36,163 nucleotides of DNA from Hyphomicrobium sp. (GCA_013141015.1 JABFRT010000057.1:1-36163); one strand, 5' to 3'. Shown: positions 9,458-17,215, numbered from the stretch's first letter. A program made the numbers and translations. Notes: generated by a model not told the origin, from the sequence alone.

Positions 9458-9952
9458 TCAGATCCAACGCCGCGAGTGGCTGCGATAGGCGTCATATGCG
9501 GCGCCGAATTTTGCGCTCAAGTGACGCTCCTCAGACAGGATCTGCAGTTGCGTCACAAGAACCGCAAAGGCCGCCGCTGCCACGACAAACCATATGTTTT
9601 TGCTGATCTCAGCAGCTGACAGCAACAGCAGCACCTCACCGAGATAAATCGGATTGCGGAACCGTTTGAATGGCCCGCTGGTGACCAGGTGTTCGCTGGC
9701 ACCATGCGGCATGACGGTGGTTTTTGCGCGCATCAACGTGATGATGGCTGACGCGATCAGCGCCACGCCTGCAACGCCGAACCCCAAGCCAATAATACGG
9801 GCAGCGAGATCATTGGTGCCGGGCCAGGACAACGGCCAATATGAGCCCATGCCCCACGCGGCGATTACCGCGGCCACAAATAGCACCGGCGGCCACGGAA
9901 ACACGTTGGCGCGGGCTGCGGGTGACGTCGTATGCTGGTTGTTGCCGGTCAT
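9458..9952 (-). CDS. Isoprenylcysteine carboxyl methyltransferase-like membrane protein
   Basis: 164 aa from the ATG at 9952. Several membrane helices are visible (PPVLFVAAVIAAWGMGSYW, AARIIGLGFGVAGVALIASAIITLM, and a hairpin around IWFVVAAAAFAVLV). The SAM-binding C-terminal motif of the ICMT/phospholipid methyltransferase family is present: GPFKRFRNPIYLGEVLLLL, then EERHLSAKFGAAYDAYRSHSRRWI with the conserved Glu-Glu, FG..Y..Y and Arg-Trp. Bacterial members methylate lipids or small molecules, and the substrate here is unknown. It is probably the first gene of the set continuing to 7230. Confidence 0.88.
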   Translation of the reverse strand: MTGNNQHTTSPAARANVFPWPPVLFVAAVIAAWGMGSYWPLSWPGTNDLAARIIGLGFGVAGVALIASAIITLMRAKTTVMPHGASEHLVTSGPFKRFRNPIYLGEVLLLLSAAEISKNIWFVVAAAAFAVLVTQLQILSEERHLSAKFGAAYDAYRSHSRRWI

Positions 9953-10024
9953 GACTTTAAGTCTACAGCCAAAGCGTGTGGGTTTGCCACCGGGTGCGCG
10001 GGCGTGTCCCAAACTTGGTGCCGG

Positions 10025-10573
10025 TTACGGCGCTTTGCCCGACGCCGGCTTGATCTTGGCTTCGGGCGTCACGCGGAAGTCCTGAGGCTTCAATTCGGCT
10101 TCGAGATCGTAGGTCTTGCACCCTTTGACGCCGAGCTGCTTGTTATAGGCGTCAAGCATGGCCCTGTCTTGGGCATAGCGCCCCGACGGATCGAGCCCGG
10201 ATTTGGATCCTCCGAACACAGCGCCGACACCGCTTTGCAAGGCGCGAGACGCAATCGTCGTGCGGTTGCGTTCGTTGTAGTCGCGGATTTCGAGAATGCG
10301 GATCTGCATGCGCCCCGTCAGCTGCTTGCATTCGAGCGCTTGCTCGTCGGCGCTCAGAACCGCAGGCGCAACGTTCGCCGCGTCCCCCGGCTGCACGTTT
10401 GCAGGTGGGCTTTGTTGAGCACTGGGAGGCGGGAGAAGGGATGCCGTATCGGCGCCATTCGAGCTGGCGCACGCGCCAAGGCCCATAGCAGCCAGACCAG
10501 ACACGGCCACGAGCCATCCGGCGGCCGCTATCCTGGCCTCCCAACGTCCCGGCAACCGTCGTGTCCGCTGCAT
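10025..10573 (-). CDS. Putative lipoprotein of unknown function
   Basis: 182 aa from the ATG at 10573, supported by GGGAG six bases upstream. Residues 20-35 form a lipoprotein signal with lipobox LGAC and lipid-modified Cys35. A Ser/Pro/Ala-rich tether follows, then a conserved-looking region with Cys near EQALECKQLTGRMQIRILEIRDYNERNRTT and GVKGCKTYDLEAEL. The two cysteines could form a disulphide in the periplasm. It lies divergent to the secreted protein gene at 10806, and the 232 bp between them presumably hold both promoters. Confidence 0.75.
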   Translation of the reverse strand: MQRTRRLPGRWEARIAAAGWLVAVSGLAAMGLGACASSNGADTASLLPPPSAQQSPPANVQPGDAANVAPAVLSADEQALECKQLTGRMQIRILEIRDYNERNRTTIASRALQSGVGAVFGGSKSGLDPSGRYAQDRAMLDAYNKQLGVKGCKTYDLEAELKPQDFRVTPEAKIKPASGKAP

Positions 10574-10805
10574 ATCTGGCTCCCGCCGTGCCACCAACCC
10601 TAGCAAGTTGGCAAAGTCACGGCACCACTGCCTTCGACTCAGGTTGAGAATTTACCTTATGCAGCATACGCAGCGTAGATGCTTGCGGGTTTCCCACAAG
10701 AGAACAGTTGCTTTGCCTGGAAATGCTCCGTTCAATAGGCCAAACGCAAGTCCGCAACCGCTCTCCGGCCGCCCCGGCGAGCTAGTGGCACAAGGAACAC
10801 ACGGC

Positions 10806-11234
10806 ATGAAAATTTACAGCATCAGCGCGGCCCTCGCCGGGCTCCTGGCAATTGGAGCACCAGCCAAGGCCGAGGATGCGCCACCCGCCGCCTACGCTTG
10901 CACGTTCGAAAAAGGCAATAGCTGGAGCTTCGACGGCGGCACTTACAAGTCCGTCACGCCTTCGCCGCTGACTTTCGAAATCACGGCCATCAACCTCGAA
11001 AAGCAAGCCGCGGATCTGAGCATCGATGGCAAGCCGGCCGGCAAGCTGCGCGTGGTCCGCGCGCTCAATGCCAATAGCTTTCTCGAAGTCGCCAACGAAG
11101 GCTTCTTGAATCTCACCACTGTCTATGATCGGGATGAAACGTCGGGCACGTATCCAGCCGTGCATTCGCGCCATTTCGGCGTGATCGGCCAGCCCGTGTT
11201 CGCGCAATATGCCGGCAGCTGTAAGCCCAAGTGA
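10806..11234 (+). CDS. Small secreted protein of unknown function
   Basis: 142 aa from the ATG at 10806, with AAGGAA nine bases upstream. A longer open frame upstream lacks coding character. The signal peptide ends at AKA (residues 20-22). The mature part has two cysteines (YACTFEKG near its start and AGSCKPK at the end), a layout that suggests a single disulphide closing a small beta-rich domain. No family is recognised. Its stop is 40 bp before the start of the DUF1489 gene, so the two may be co-transcribed. Confidence 0.72.
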   Translation: MKIYSISAALAGLLAIGAPAKAEDAPPAAYACTFEKGNSWSFDGGTYKSVTPSPLTFEITAINLEKQAADLSIDGKPAGKLRVVRALNANSFLEVANEGFLNLTTVYDRDETSGTYPAVHSRHFGVIGQPVFAQYAGSCKPK

Positions 11235-11274
11235 GCGAACGCTTCACGCCGCAAGACAATCGATTGAAGGTGAC

Positions 11275-11712
11275 ATGACACTCAACATCGTCAAGCTCTG
11301 CGTCGGCGCGGCGAGCATAGAGGATCTGGCGCGCTGGCAAGCGATGTCCGGCCACACCATCAAACACAAGGGCCGCAAGGCTGCCTGCCACACGACCTTT
11401 CAAACGCCGTCGCGGCAAGCAGAGTTGCTCGACGGCGGGTCGCTCTATTGGGTGATCAAGGGCGTCATTGCGGTGCGCCAGCTGATCGTCGGTTTTGGCG
11501 ACGGCAAGAAGGACGACGGCTCACCGTGCTGTCTGTTCCTGCTCGATCCGGCGCTAACCCCGGTGCGCCCGGTGCCGCGCAGACCGTTCCAGGGCTGGCG
11601 ATATTTAAGCGTTGACGACGCGCCTGCCGATCTCAAGGGCGGCGCCATCGACGACATCGCCGCCATGCCGGCTGCCATGCGCAAGCAGCTGGCGGCGCTG
11701 GGCTTGATTTGA
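11275..11712 (+). CDS. DUF1489 family protein
   Basis: 145 aa from the ATG at 11275, which has GAAGG six bases upstream. The opening MTLNIVKLCVGAASIEDLARWQ and the central ELLDGGSLYWVIKGVIAVRQLIVGF are hallmarks of the alphaproteobacterial family DUF1489. YLSVDDAPADL and the helical end MPAAMRKQLAALGLI also fit. It is cytoplasmic, with no known activity. The HisC-like gene starts 30 bp after its stop. Confidence 0.92.
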   Translation: MTLNIVKLCVGAASIEDLARWQAMSGHTIKHKGRKAACHTTFQTPSRQAELLDGGSLYWVIKGVIAVRQLIVGFGDGKKDDGSPCCLFLLDPALTPVRPVPRRPFQGWRYLSVDDAPADLKGGAIDDIAAMPAAMRKQLAALGLI

Positions 11713-11742
11713 TTGTCACGCAACTCGTTGTAAAACACCGCC

Positions 11743-12855
11743 ATGACCCGTCCCCCTTATGTGCCCCACATCGCGGCCTTGCCGCATCTCGTGCCGTTCG
11801 TCGGCCCCGAAGCGCTTGAGCGCGCGCGTGGCCGCGCCTTCAAGGCCCGGCTCGGCGCCAATGAAAGCAGTTTCGGCCCATCCCCTAATGCGGTCGCCGC
11901 GATGCGTGCGGCGGCGGATGACAACTGGAAATATTCAGACCCCGAAAACTTTGAACTCAGGACCGCGCTTGCCGCCTTCCACGGCGTCTCAATCGACAAC
12001 ATCGTGGTTGGTGAGGGGATCGACGGATTGCTGGGTCTGACCTGCATGATGTTCTTGGCGCCGGGCGACGGCGTCGTGACAAGCAACGGCAGCTATCCGA
12101 CGTTCAACTTTCATGTGCAGGCGCACGGCGGGCGTCTAACGCTTGTTGCCATGCATGATGACCGCGAGGATTTGGCCGCGCTCCGCGCCGCAGCCGGACG
12201 CGAGACCGCAAAGCTGCTGTACGTCTCCAATCCCAATAACCCCATGGGCACCTGGTGGCCGGCAGCGGACATCGCTCAATTGATTGCCGGTATTCCAAAC
12301 GGCACGCTGCTCATTCTCGACGAGGCCTATGTCGATACCGCTCCGCCCGGCACCGCGCCACCGCTGGACGTGAGCAACACCCAGGTCATTCGCTACCGCA
12401 CCTTCTCCAAAGCCTATGGACTGGCTGGCGCCCGCATCGGCTACGCTATCGGCCACGCCGGAGTGATCGCCACGTTCGAGAAGGTCCGCAATCACTATGG
12501 CATCAACCGTGTTGGCCAGACCGGCGCGCTGGCAGCCCTCAAAGATCAGGTCTACTTGGCAACGGCTGTGCAGCGCATCGAAGCCGCACGCCGCCGCATT
12601 GCCGATGCCGCACGCGGCAACGGGCTTAAACCCATCGTATCTGCCGCCAACTTCGTGACCATCGATTGCGGGCGCGACGCCGCGTTTGCCCGGCGCTTGC
12701 TCGATGAGATGCTGGCCCGCGATGTGTTCATCCGCAAGCCGTCGGCCGCAGGGCTTGACCGTTGCATCCGCGTGTCGGCCGGTGCCGATGCTGATCTCGA
12801 TGTATTCGCGGCGGCCCTGCCCGATGCGCTGGCGGCGGCGGACAAGCACGCATGA
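11743..12855 (+). CDS. PLP-dependent class I/II aminotransferase, HisC-like
   Basis: 370 aa. Fold-type I aminotransferase of the histidinol-phosphate aminotransferase branch. Substrate and cofactor parts are visible: LGANESSFGPSP (37-48), SNPNNPMGT (162-170), DEAY (193-196), the Schiff-base lysine Lys223 in RTFSKAYGLAGAR and Arg231. The alphaproteobacterial set with this N-terminus (VPFVGPEALERARGRAF) is usually a second, stand-alone paralogue rather than the HisC of the histidine operon, so the true substrate is uncertain. The stop overlaps the start of the MFS gene by four bases (ATGA), suggesting that the two work together, for instance in amino-acid turnover and export. Confidence 0.9.
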   Translation: MTRPPYVPHIAALPHLVPFVGPEALERARGRAFKARLGANESSFGPSPNAVAAMRAAADDNWKYSDPENFELRTALAAFHGVSIDNIVVGEGIDGLLGLTCMMFLAPGDGVVTSNGSYPTFNFHVQAHGGRLTLVAMHDDREDLAALRAAAGRETAKLLYVSNPNNPMGTWWPAADIAQLIAGIPNGTLLILDEAYVDTAPPGTAPPLDVSNTQVIRYRTFSKAYGLAGARIGYAIGHAGVIATFEKVRNHYGINRVGQTGALAALKDQVYLATAVQRIEAARRRIADAARGNGLKPIVSAANFVTIDCGRDAAFARRLLDEMLARDVFIRKPSAAGLDRCIRVSAGADADLDVFAAALPDALAAADKHA

Positions 12856-14000
12856 GCGCCAACTTTACGCCACGCGAACGCATGCTGAGCTTAGCGGCGG
12901 TCATCACCGCGGCATTTGGTGTCGGCCTGGCGTTTGGTATCGGCTTTCCATTGACTTCGTTGACACTTGAAGCCTGGCACGAACCGGCCTGGGTGCTGGG
13001 GCTTGCGGGCGCCGCGCCGGCAATAGCCGTACTGATCATGCTGCCGTTCCTGCCGGCCGTCGTCGGCCGCGTCGGCGCGGTGCCGGCGATTGCCAGCGGA
13101 TGCGTACTGGCAGCACTCGGCTTCCTCGCGCTGTCGACGGTCTCGACGGCGCCCGCATGGATCGCCATCCGTTTGGCGATGAGTGCCGGCATCGCGCTGC
13201 CCTGGCTGGTTGGAGAAACCTGGATCAACACCGTCTCGACTGATGGCACGCGCGGGCGCGTGATTGCGCTTTATGCGATTGCCTTCTTCACGGGCTTCGC
13301 CATCGGCCCGCAACTGATCGGCGTGCTTGGCCAAGGCCTCGCTCCGTTTCTTGCCGGCGCTGCGGCAACGGCACTTGCCGGTGTGCCGATCATTCTGGCG
13401 CGGCGTTTGGCGCCTGACCTGACCCACGACAATCCGGTCGGCACAGCCACGGCGCTGCGCTTGGCGCCGATCGGCATGATCGGCGGGTTCATCGGCGGGT
13501 TTGCCGAGATCAGCTATCTGTCGCTGTTGCCGAATGTAGCGATTGCCAGCGGTGTCACTGAGACCGACGCACTGCGCCTGCTGACCATGCTGTCGGTCGG
13601 CGGCGGCGTGCTGCAGTTTCCAATCGGCTGGCTGGCTGACAAGTTCGACAAGGTGGCGATATCGACGCTGTTGGCCGCCGCGTTCGTTGGGCTCTCTTTG
13701 CTGTTGCCCTTTGTCTTGAACGCGCCGGTGCTGGCGCTTGTCATGGCATTCGCACTCGGCGGCGTGATCCTCGGCTTCTACACCGTTGGCCTGTCAATCG
13801 TCGGCGAGCGGGTTGCGCCCAAAGACATTGCGGCGGCCAACGCGGCGTTCCTGATCATGTATCAGGTGGGCGCTATCCTGGGCCCGCTTGCCGCAGGCGC
13901 TGCGATGACGTTGAGCCCGGTTTTGGGTTTCATCGCCACCGTCTGCGGTTTGATGCTGATCTCGGCGATTGCGCTGCAAGTTTTTGCGCGCCGCAAATAA
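12852..14000 (+). CDS. MFS transporter
   Basis: 382 aa with about twelve hydrophobic segments in two halves. Features of the family are the loop DGTRGRVIALYAIAFFTGFAIGPQ between helices 4 and 5 and the central RRLAPDLTHDN linker. GWLADKFDKVAISTLLAAAFVG in the second half matches the A-like motif GxLaDkfgr. The substrate cannot be told from the sequence. The start overlaps the aminotransferase stop (ATGA). It converges with the DUF4846 gene, leaving only four bases between the stops. Confidence 0.9.
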   Translation: MSANFTPRERMLSLAAVITAAFGVGLAFGIGFPLTSLTLEAWHEPAWVLGLAGAAPAIAVLIMLPFLPAVVGRVGAVPAIASGCVLAALGFLALSTVSTAPAWIAIRLAMSAGIALPWLVGETWINTVSTDGTRGRVIALYAIAFFTGFAIGPQLIGVLGQGLAPFLAGAAATALAGVPIILARRLAPDLTHDNPVGTATALRLAPIGMIGGFIGGFAEISYLSLLPNVAIASGVTETDALRLLTMLSVGGGVLQFPIGWLADKFDKVAISTLLAAAFVGLSLLLPFVLNAPVLALVMAFALGGVILGFYTVGLSIVGERVAPKDIAAANAAFLIMYQVGAILGPLAAGAAMTLSPVLGFIATVCGLMLISAIALQVFARRK

Positions 14001-14004
14001 GGCG

Positions 14005-14856
14005 CTACGGCCAGCGCCGCAGGCTGCCCGGTTGAAACGTCCATTCCGGCGTGACGAGATCGCTTTGCGGCACGCCGTACCATGGCGAGCCGTCACCGTT
14101 GGCCGGGTTTTTCAGCACGTGCATGTCTTGCGCTGGCATGTAGCTTTGGATCAGCAGGAAGCGCTTGGATTTGGTCAGCGGATGCTCGGCCATATCGGCA
14201 ACGATTACGGAGTGGCCGGGAAAGCCGCCCTTGATAAAAACGTCGCCCGTTTGAATGGCGGCCGCGTCAGCCACGGGTTTCAATTCCTTTTCAAGCGATG
14301 CGGTGCCGGCATAGGCAAAAATCAAATCCATGTAGCGGCGGAACGATTGGTAACTGTCATCCGGCTTAGCTGATGTATTCCAGGATTTGCCGTCAGCGCT
14401 TGGCCGCTCGCCCTTGGCATAGCGCGCATACGGCACGCGCAACCCGCTGGTGAAATTGAAGCCGATGTCGCTTTTCCGGTTTGATGCAAACAACCACTCG
14501 GCGCGCAGCCGCATGACCGCATCGGCGCATTGCTGCAAATCGCGTTTGCCCGCGTCGATGTCGATCACGGCGGCGTGGACATCCTGGCGGGCCTTTGGCG
14601 TGCCATTGAACAGGTTAACCGGCGCGCCCTGAGCCTTAACGGGCAGCGCCCTTAACCACGCTGCAAAGCTGCCCGGCGCCGCGGCCGTCCGCTCGAAACC
14701 GGAGGGCGGCTTAATCGCGTCTGAGAGCGTGCTGGAGGCGCTTCCTGCTGGCGTCCAGGGATAGAGGCCGGTCGCATTTGCGGGCGCTGATGAGGCCGCC
14801 AGAAGGGCCGCGAGCAGATGCCCGAAATACCAGGTTTTTGGTGATACGGCGTCCAT
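14005..14856 (-). CDS. DUF4846 family secreted protein
   Basis: 283 aa with an N-terminal signal sequence (LLAALLAASSAPANA). The DUF4846 signature is nearly continuous: FAAWLRALPVKAQGAPVNLFNG, DIDAGKRDLQQCADAVMRLRAEWL, FNFTSG, YMDLIFAYAGTASLEKEL, GDVFIKGGFPGHSVIVADMA and LLIQSYMPAQDMHVLKNP, then SPWY. Members are found in many Gram-negative bacteria. The GGxPGH...QSYMPAQ part resembles a cysteine-protease or transglutaminase-like fold, but no function is proven. It is monocistronic as far as can be seen. Confidence 0.92.
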   Translation of the reverse strand: MDAVSPKTWYFGHLLAALLAASSAPANATGLYPWTPAGSASSTLSDAIKPPSGFERTAAAPGSFAAWLRALPVKAQGAPVNLFNGTPKARQDVHAAVIDIDAGKRDLQQCADAVMRLRAEWLFASNRKSDIGFNFTSGLRVPYARYAKGERPSADGKSWNTSAKPDDSYQSFRRYMDLIFAYAGTASLEKELKPVADAAAIQTGDVFIKGGFPGHSVIVADMAEHPLTKSKRFLLIQSYMPAQDMHVLKNPANGDGSPWYGVPQSDLVTPEWTFQPGSLRRWP

Positions 14857-14968
14857 GCTCTGGCCAATCGTGGTTAATCAATTGTTTGCGCGCTTGTCGT
14901 AGCCTGCCCTTTGGGCGCGGTTGCGGCAAGACCCGGCGCGCGCGGGCGGCGACAGGGCGGACACGATC

Positions 14969-15271
14969 ATGCGCGGAATGCTGACATTCTTTTCAACGCT
15001 CGCCTTCGCGGTGATGACGGCGGCGGCGATTGTCGCGATTATGCCGTGGCTATCGGGCCGGACCGCGGCGGCGGCCACCGCGGCCGAGGGCGGCCTGCAT
15101 CTGGAGTCGCTGCTGCTCGGCGTTGTGCTCGGCCTCGTCATCGGGTCGGTTGCCCGGTTCGAGTGGGCCGACATTCCACGCCGCATCGTGACGTGGGTTC
15201 TGATCCGGGAGCGGCAATTTTTCTACTACGCTCTGATCGGCGGCTGCATCGGCGTGCTGCTGTTTTACTGA
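14969..15271 (+). CDS. Small inner-membrane protein
   Basis: 100 aa from the ATG at 14969; a later ATG at 14978 is also possible, and the ribosome-binding site is weak (CAGGGCGG). Three hydrophobic segments are visible (LTFFSTLAFAVMTAAAIVAIMPWL, LLLGVVLGLVIGSVA and ALIGGCIGVLLFY), separated by an Ala/Gly loop and a basic, aromatic loop (RRIVTWVLIRERQFFYY). No family is recognised. It converges with the SpeD-like gene across a shared hairpin terminator. Confidence 0.65.
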   Translation: MRGMLTFFSTLAFAVMTAAAIVAIMPWLSGRTAAAATAAEGGLHLESLLLGVVLGLVIGSVARFEWADIPRRIVTWVLIRERQFFYYALIGGCIGVLLFY

Positions 15272-15285
15272 GGCGCGAGTTTCGA

Positions 15286-15313
15286 AAAGGCCCAAACCGG
15301 CGGCCGGGCCTTT
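15286..15313. terminator. Hairpin terminator shared by convergent genes
   Basis: AAAGGCCC (15286-15293) pairs perfectly with GGGCCTTT (15306-15313) around a 12-base loop. A-rich and T-rich sides on both strands suggest it works in both directions, for the membrane protein (plus) and the SpeD-like gene (minus). Confidence 0.7.
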
Positions 15314-15331
15314 GACGATTGCTGTCGCGCT

Positions 15332-15709
15332 TTATGCCGCCGCCAGTTCGACCACGTCGCGTTCGCGGTCGAGCACCAGGAACTTGGCTTTGGCCACGCC
15401 CCACGGCTTGACAGCGGCGAGGATCGCTTCCTTGTCGAGCGAGCCGCAGGTGTAGAAATCGAGCTGCACCAGGGCTGGCGACGCTTCATCCCAGATGTGG
15501 ACCGCGACGTGCGACGTCTCGATGATCGCGACGCCGGTCAGGCCGCGGTTGCCGGGTGTATCGACGAACGCGACGTGCGGGCCGGACAGAACCTTCATGC
15601 CCTGGCCCTCGATCAAATCGCGCATCCACTTTTCGAGATACGGCTTTTCGCCTTCGAGCGGCGGCGCCGTGACTTCGAAACGTCCGATGAAATGATGGTG
15701 TTGGATCAT
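15332..15709 (-). CDS. S-adenosylmethionine decarboxylase (SpeD)-like protein
   Basis: 125 aa from the ATG at 15709, with AAAGGACA upstream; an earlier TTG at 15727 would place that site inside the gene. The core GVAIIETSHVAVHIWDEASPALVQLDFYTCGS matches small bacterial SpeD. Ser66 is the residue expected to become the pyruvoyl group, His67 follows it, and Cys88 is the second catalytic residue. The residue before the cleavage serine is Thr65 instead of the usual Glu. Homologues of SpeD that act as pyruvoyl-dependent ornithine or arginine decarboxylases are known, and no spermidine synthase gene is nearby, so the substrate is open. Confidence 0.82.
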   Translation of the reverse strand: MIQHHHFIGRFEVTAPPLEGEKPYLEKWMRDLIEGQGMKVLSGPHVAFVDTPGNRGLTGVAIIETSHVAVHIWDEASPALVQLDFYTCGSLDKEAILAAVKPWGVAKAKFLVLDRERDVVELAAA

Positions 15710-15980
15710 GGGCTGTCCTTTCAACAATCACATTGGCGACGGCCTGCGAATGCCCAAACAAAGCACGCGCTGCCAGCGTCAACCGAAAATCCTCAGGACG
15801 TCCTCCAGCAGCTTTGAACCTGATCCCGCTGATGCCGGAGGGCTCAATCGCGAACGTTGCCGCACTGCTGGGATATATAATAGCACATCGCGGCATATTT
15901 GAGAGGCGAAGCGCTGGACATGATGAAAATGGCGTGGAAGGGGGAGGGCGGAGGAGTACAGAACGCGTTTCACGTCCACC

Positions 15981-16012
15981 ATCAAAAAAGGCGGCCCGCG
16001 AAGGCCGCCTTT
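15981..16012 (-). terminator. Rho-independent terminator downstream of higBA
   Basis: AAAGGCGGCC (15987-15996) pairs with GGCCGCCTTT (16003-16012) around CGCGAA. Reading the minus strand, the stem is followed by a run of six T. It lies about 110 bp after the higA stop. Confidence 0.8.
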
Positions 16013-16024
16013 ATGATTTGAATT

Positions 16025-16097
16025 GTGCCGGATGCGTGTGGGCATCCGAAGGCGCAAGTCAGAAGTGCCGGATGCGTGTGGGCATCCGAAGGCGCAA
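16025..16097. repeat. Two tandem 33-bp hairpin repeats
   Basis: 33-bp copies at 16025-16057 and 16065-16097 are identical by eye, with a 40-bp period. Each contains a perfect stem CGGATGC/GCATCCG with the loop GTGTGG. They lie between the higA stop and its terminator, so they would be in the 3' untranslated region of the higBA mRNA. Confidence 0.85.
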
Positions 16098-16123
16098 TTT
16101 CCGAGGATACGGGACTCGGAAAA

Positions 16124-16453
16124 TCATGCCGCCCGGCGAGGTATCCGCGAATAGTCCGTTGCAGCTTCCGCTTTCGAAAGATCGTGTGAGGTTTGCAGGT
16201 TGAGCCAAAACTGCGCCGTTGTTCCCAGATGCTGGGCGAGGCGCAACGCCGTATCAGCGGTCATCGCGCGCTTTTCCCGGGCTAAATCTGAAATGCGGTT
16301 GTGGGGAACCCCGAGAATTTGTGCGAGCTGGCGCGCACTCATGCCGAGCGGCAACAAGCACTCTTCGCGCAGAACTTCTCCCGGGTGCGGCCTGATGCGC
16401 CGCACTGTCCTCGTTGTCAGGTGACCCTTAGTGGTCGTCTGTGATTTCGACAT
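16124..16453 (-). CDS. higA: HigA-type antitoxin (XRE family)
   Basis: 109 aa from the ATG at 16453. It has the HigA opening HPGEVLREECLLPLGMSARQLAQILGVPHNRISDLAREKRAMTADTALRLAQHLGTTAQFWLNLQ, a helix-turn-helix followed by the family's TAQFWLNLQ segment. HigA binds and neutralises HigB and represses the operon promoter. The gene follows higB and overlaps its 3' end by 26 bases, the typical higBA order. The basic N-terminus (TTRTVRRIRPHPGE) fits the family. Confidence 0.93.
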   Translation of the reverse strand: MSKSQTTTKGHLTTRTVRRIRPHPGEVLREECLLPLGMSARQLAQILGVPHNRISDLAREKRAMTADTALRLAQHLGTTAQFWLNLQTSHDLSKAEAATDYSRIPRRAA

Positions 16454-16709
16454 CGTCCGGTCCTTGTTCTTTCCAGCAGAAGCAGATGCGCCATTGGTCA
16501 TTGATGCGGATTGAGTGTTGGCCTTTGCGGTTGCCCCTCAACGCCTCCAGTCGATTTTCTGGCAGCTGTCCAACGTCTCGCAAGACAACAGCATCTTCCA
16601 GCATGGCCAACTTGCGGTACGCAACACTCTCAAACGCCCTCCATTGAGCAGGGCAGGGACCACCTCTGAAGAAGGCTTCGGTTTTGCGGCACCTGAAGCT
16701 TTGAATCAT
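16428..16709 (-). CDS. higB: HigB-type toxin (RelE/ParE superfamily)
   Basis: 93 aa from the ATG at 16709. The family pattern is complete: MIQSFRCRKTEAFF at the start, AFESVAYRKLAMLEDAVVLRDVGQLPENRLEALRGNRKGQHSIRINDQWRICFCW and a final DDVEITDDH. HigB toxins are ribosome-dependent mRNA interferases. An upstream extension to 16787 exists in frame but crosses the promoter and the upstream terminator, so it is rejected. No Shine-Dalgarno site precedes the chosen ATG, which fits the leaderless transcript predicted from the promoter at 16716-16745. Confidence 0.92.
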   Translation of the reverse strand: MIQSFRCRKTEAFFRGGPCPAQWRAFESVAYRKLAMLEDAVVLRDVGQLPENRLEALRGNRKGQHSIRINDQWRICFCWKEQGPDDVEITDDH

Positions 16710-16715
16710 GAATCC

Positions 16716-16745
16716 AGTATATGGTACGCACCACGTAACAGTTAA
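16716..16745 (-). promoter_or_regulatory. Predicted higBA promoter
   Basis: On the minus strand, TTAACT (16740-16745) and TATACT (16716-16721) are separated by 18 bases. They match the -35 and -10 consensus at four and five of six positions. Only six bases separate the -10 from the higB ATG, so transcription would start at or beside the start codon. The spacer contains TGGT-ACGC-ACCA, a short inverted repeat that could be a HigA operator. Confidence 0.55.
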
Positions 16746-16754
16746 GTCTAAACA

Positions 16755-16782
16755 AAAGGCCCGGAGTATTCTCCGGGCCTTT
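16755..16782. terminator. Terminator after the glnA 3' fragment
   Basis: AAAGGCCCGGAG (16755-16766) pairs perfectly with CTCCGGGCCTTT (16771-16782) around TATT. It follows the stop of the glnA fragment on the minus strand and also insulates the higBA promoter. Its sequence differs from the terminator of intact glnA (17594-17619). Confidence 0.85.
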
Positions 16783-16803
16783 CGCATTTCAAAGTCGGTC
16801 TGC

Positions 16804-17041
16804 TTAAACCGAGTAGTACATGTCGTACTCGACCGGGTGCGGGGTCATCTCGTAGCGCATGTTTTCTTCCATGCGCAGCGCGATGTACGCGTCGATCATG
16901 TCGTCGTTCATGACGCCGCCCTTCTTCAGGTACTCGCGGTCCTTGTCCAGGCAATCGAGCGCTTCGCGAAGCGAACCGGCAACAGTCGGGATCTTGGCGA
17001 GTTCGGCCGGCGGCAGATCGTACAAGTTCTTGTCCATGGCC
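16804..17041 (-). pseudogene. Detached 3' end of glnA (last 78 or so codons)
   Basis: About 238 bp match 17642-17879, the end of intact glnA, with five differences by eye. All five change third codon positions without changing an amino acid, so the encoded 77 residues from [10 protein letters not shown] to YYSV are identical. Homology stops abruptly at CCATGGCC on the inner side and a few bases past the stop codon on the other. The fragment lacks the catalytic domain and cannot make glutamine synthetase. It contains the adenylylation tyrosine and the C-terminal helices. A GGAGG two bases before its first ATG arises at the junction, so translation of a 77-residue peptide is conceivable but unproven. 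Confidence 0.9.
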
Positions 17042-17215
17042 TCCGTGCGTCGTAGAGCGAGGCTGACCAGCGGCGCGTCATAGCAAATGTGGAGACTGTC
17101 TCCTGGCTGTATGCTGGGTACGTGCTGCCAGCAAGGCGTTGGGTTTCGTTAGAAAAGCCCGCGACGGGCTATCATCATAAATGCTATGGGCCGCCTGCAG
17201 GTCTGGAGGCAGATA

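Larger units (their letters stand above)
15710..16123. other. 414-bp region without a convincing gene
   Basis: Between the SpeD-like gene and higA no frame has coding character or a start signal on either strand. The part next to speD presumably carries its promoter. An AT-rich patch around 15873-15882 contains TATAAT on the plus strand, but no matching -35 at 17 bp was found. The right half holds a terminator (15987-16012) and two tandem hairpins (16025-16097), described separately. Confidence 0.6.

Noticed and set aside
16025-16097. Possible CRISPR
   Set aside because: Only two units, each itself a hairpin, with a fixed seven-base gap and no cas genes.
15733-16203. Plus-strand frame across the speD-higA gap
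   Set aside because: It runs through a terminator and the tandem hairpins and into higA in antisense; no start signal and no coding character.
16428-16787. Longer HigB starting at 16787
   Set aside because: The extension crosses the predicted promoter and the upstream terminator and does not match the family start.
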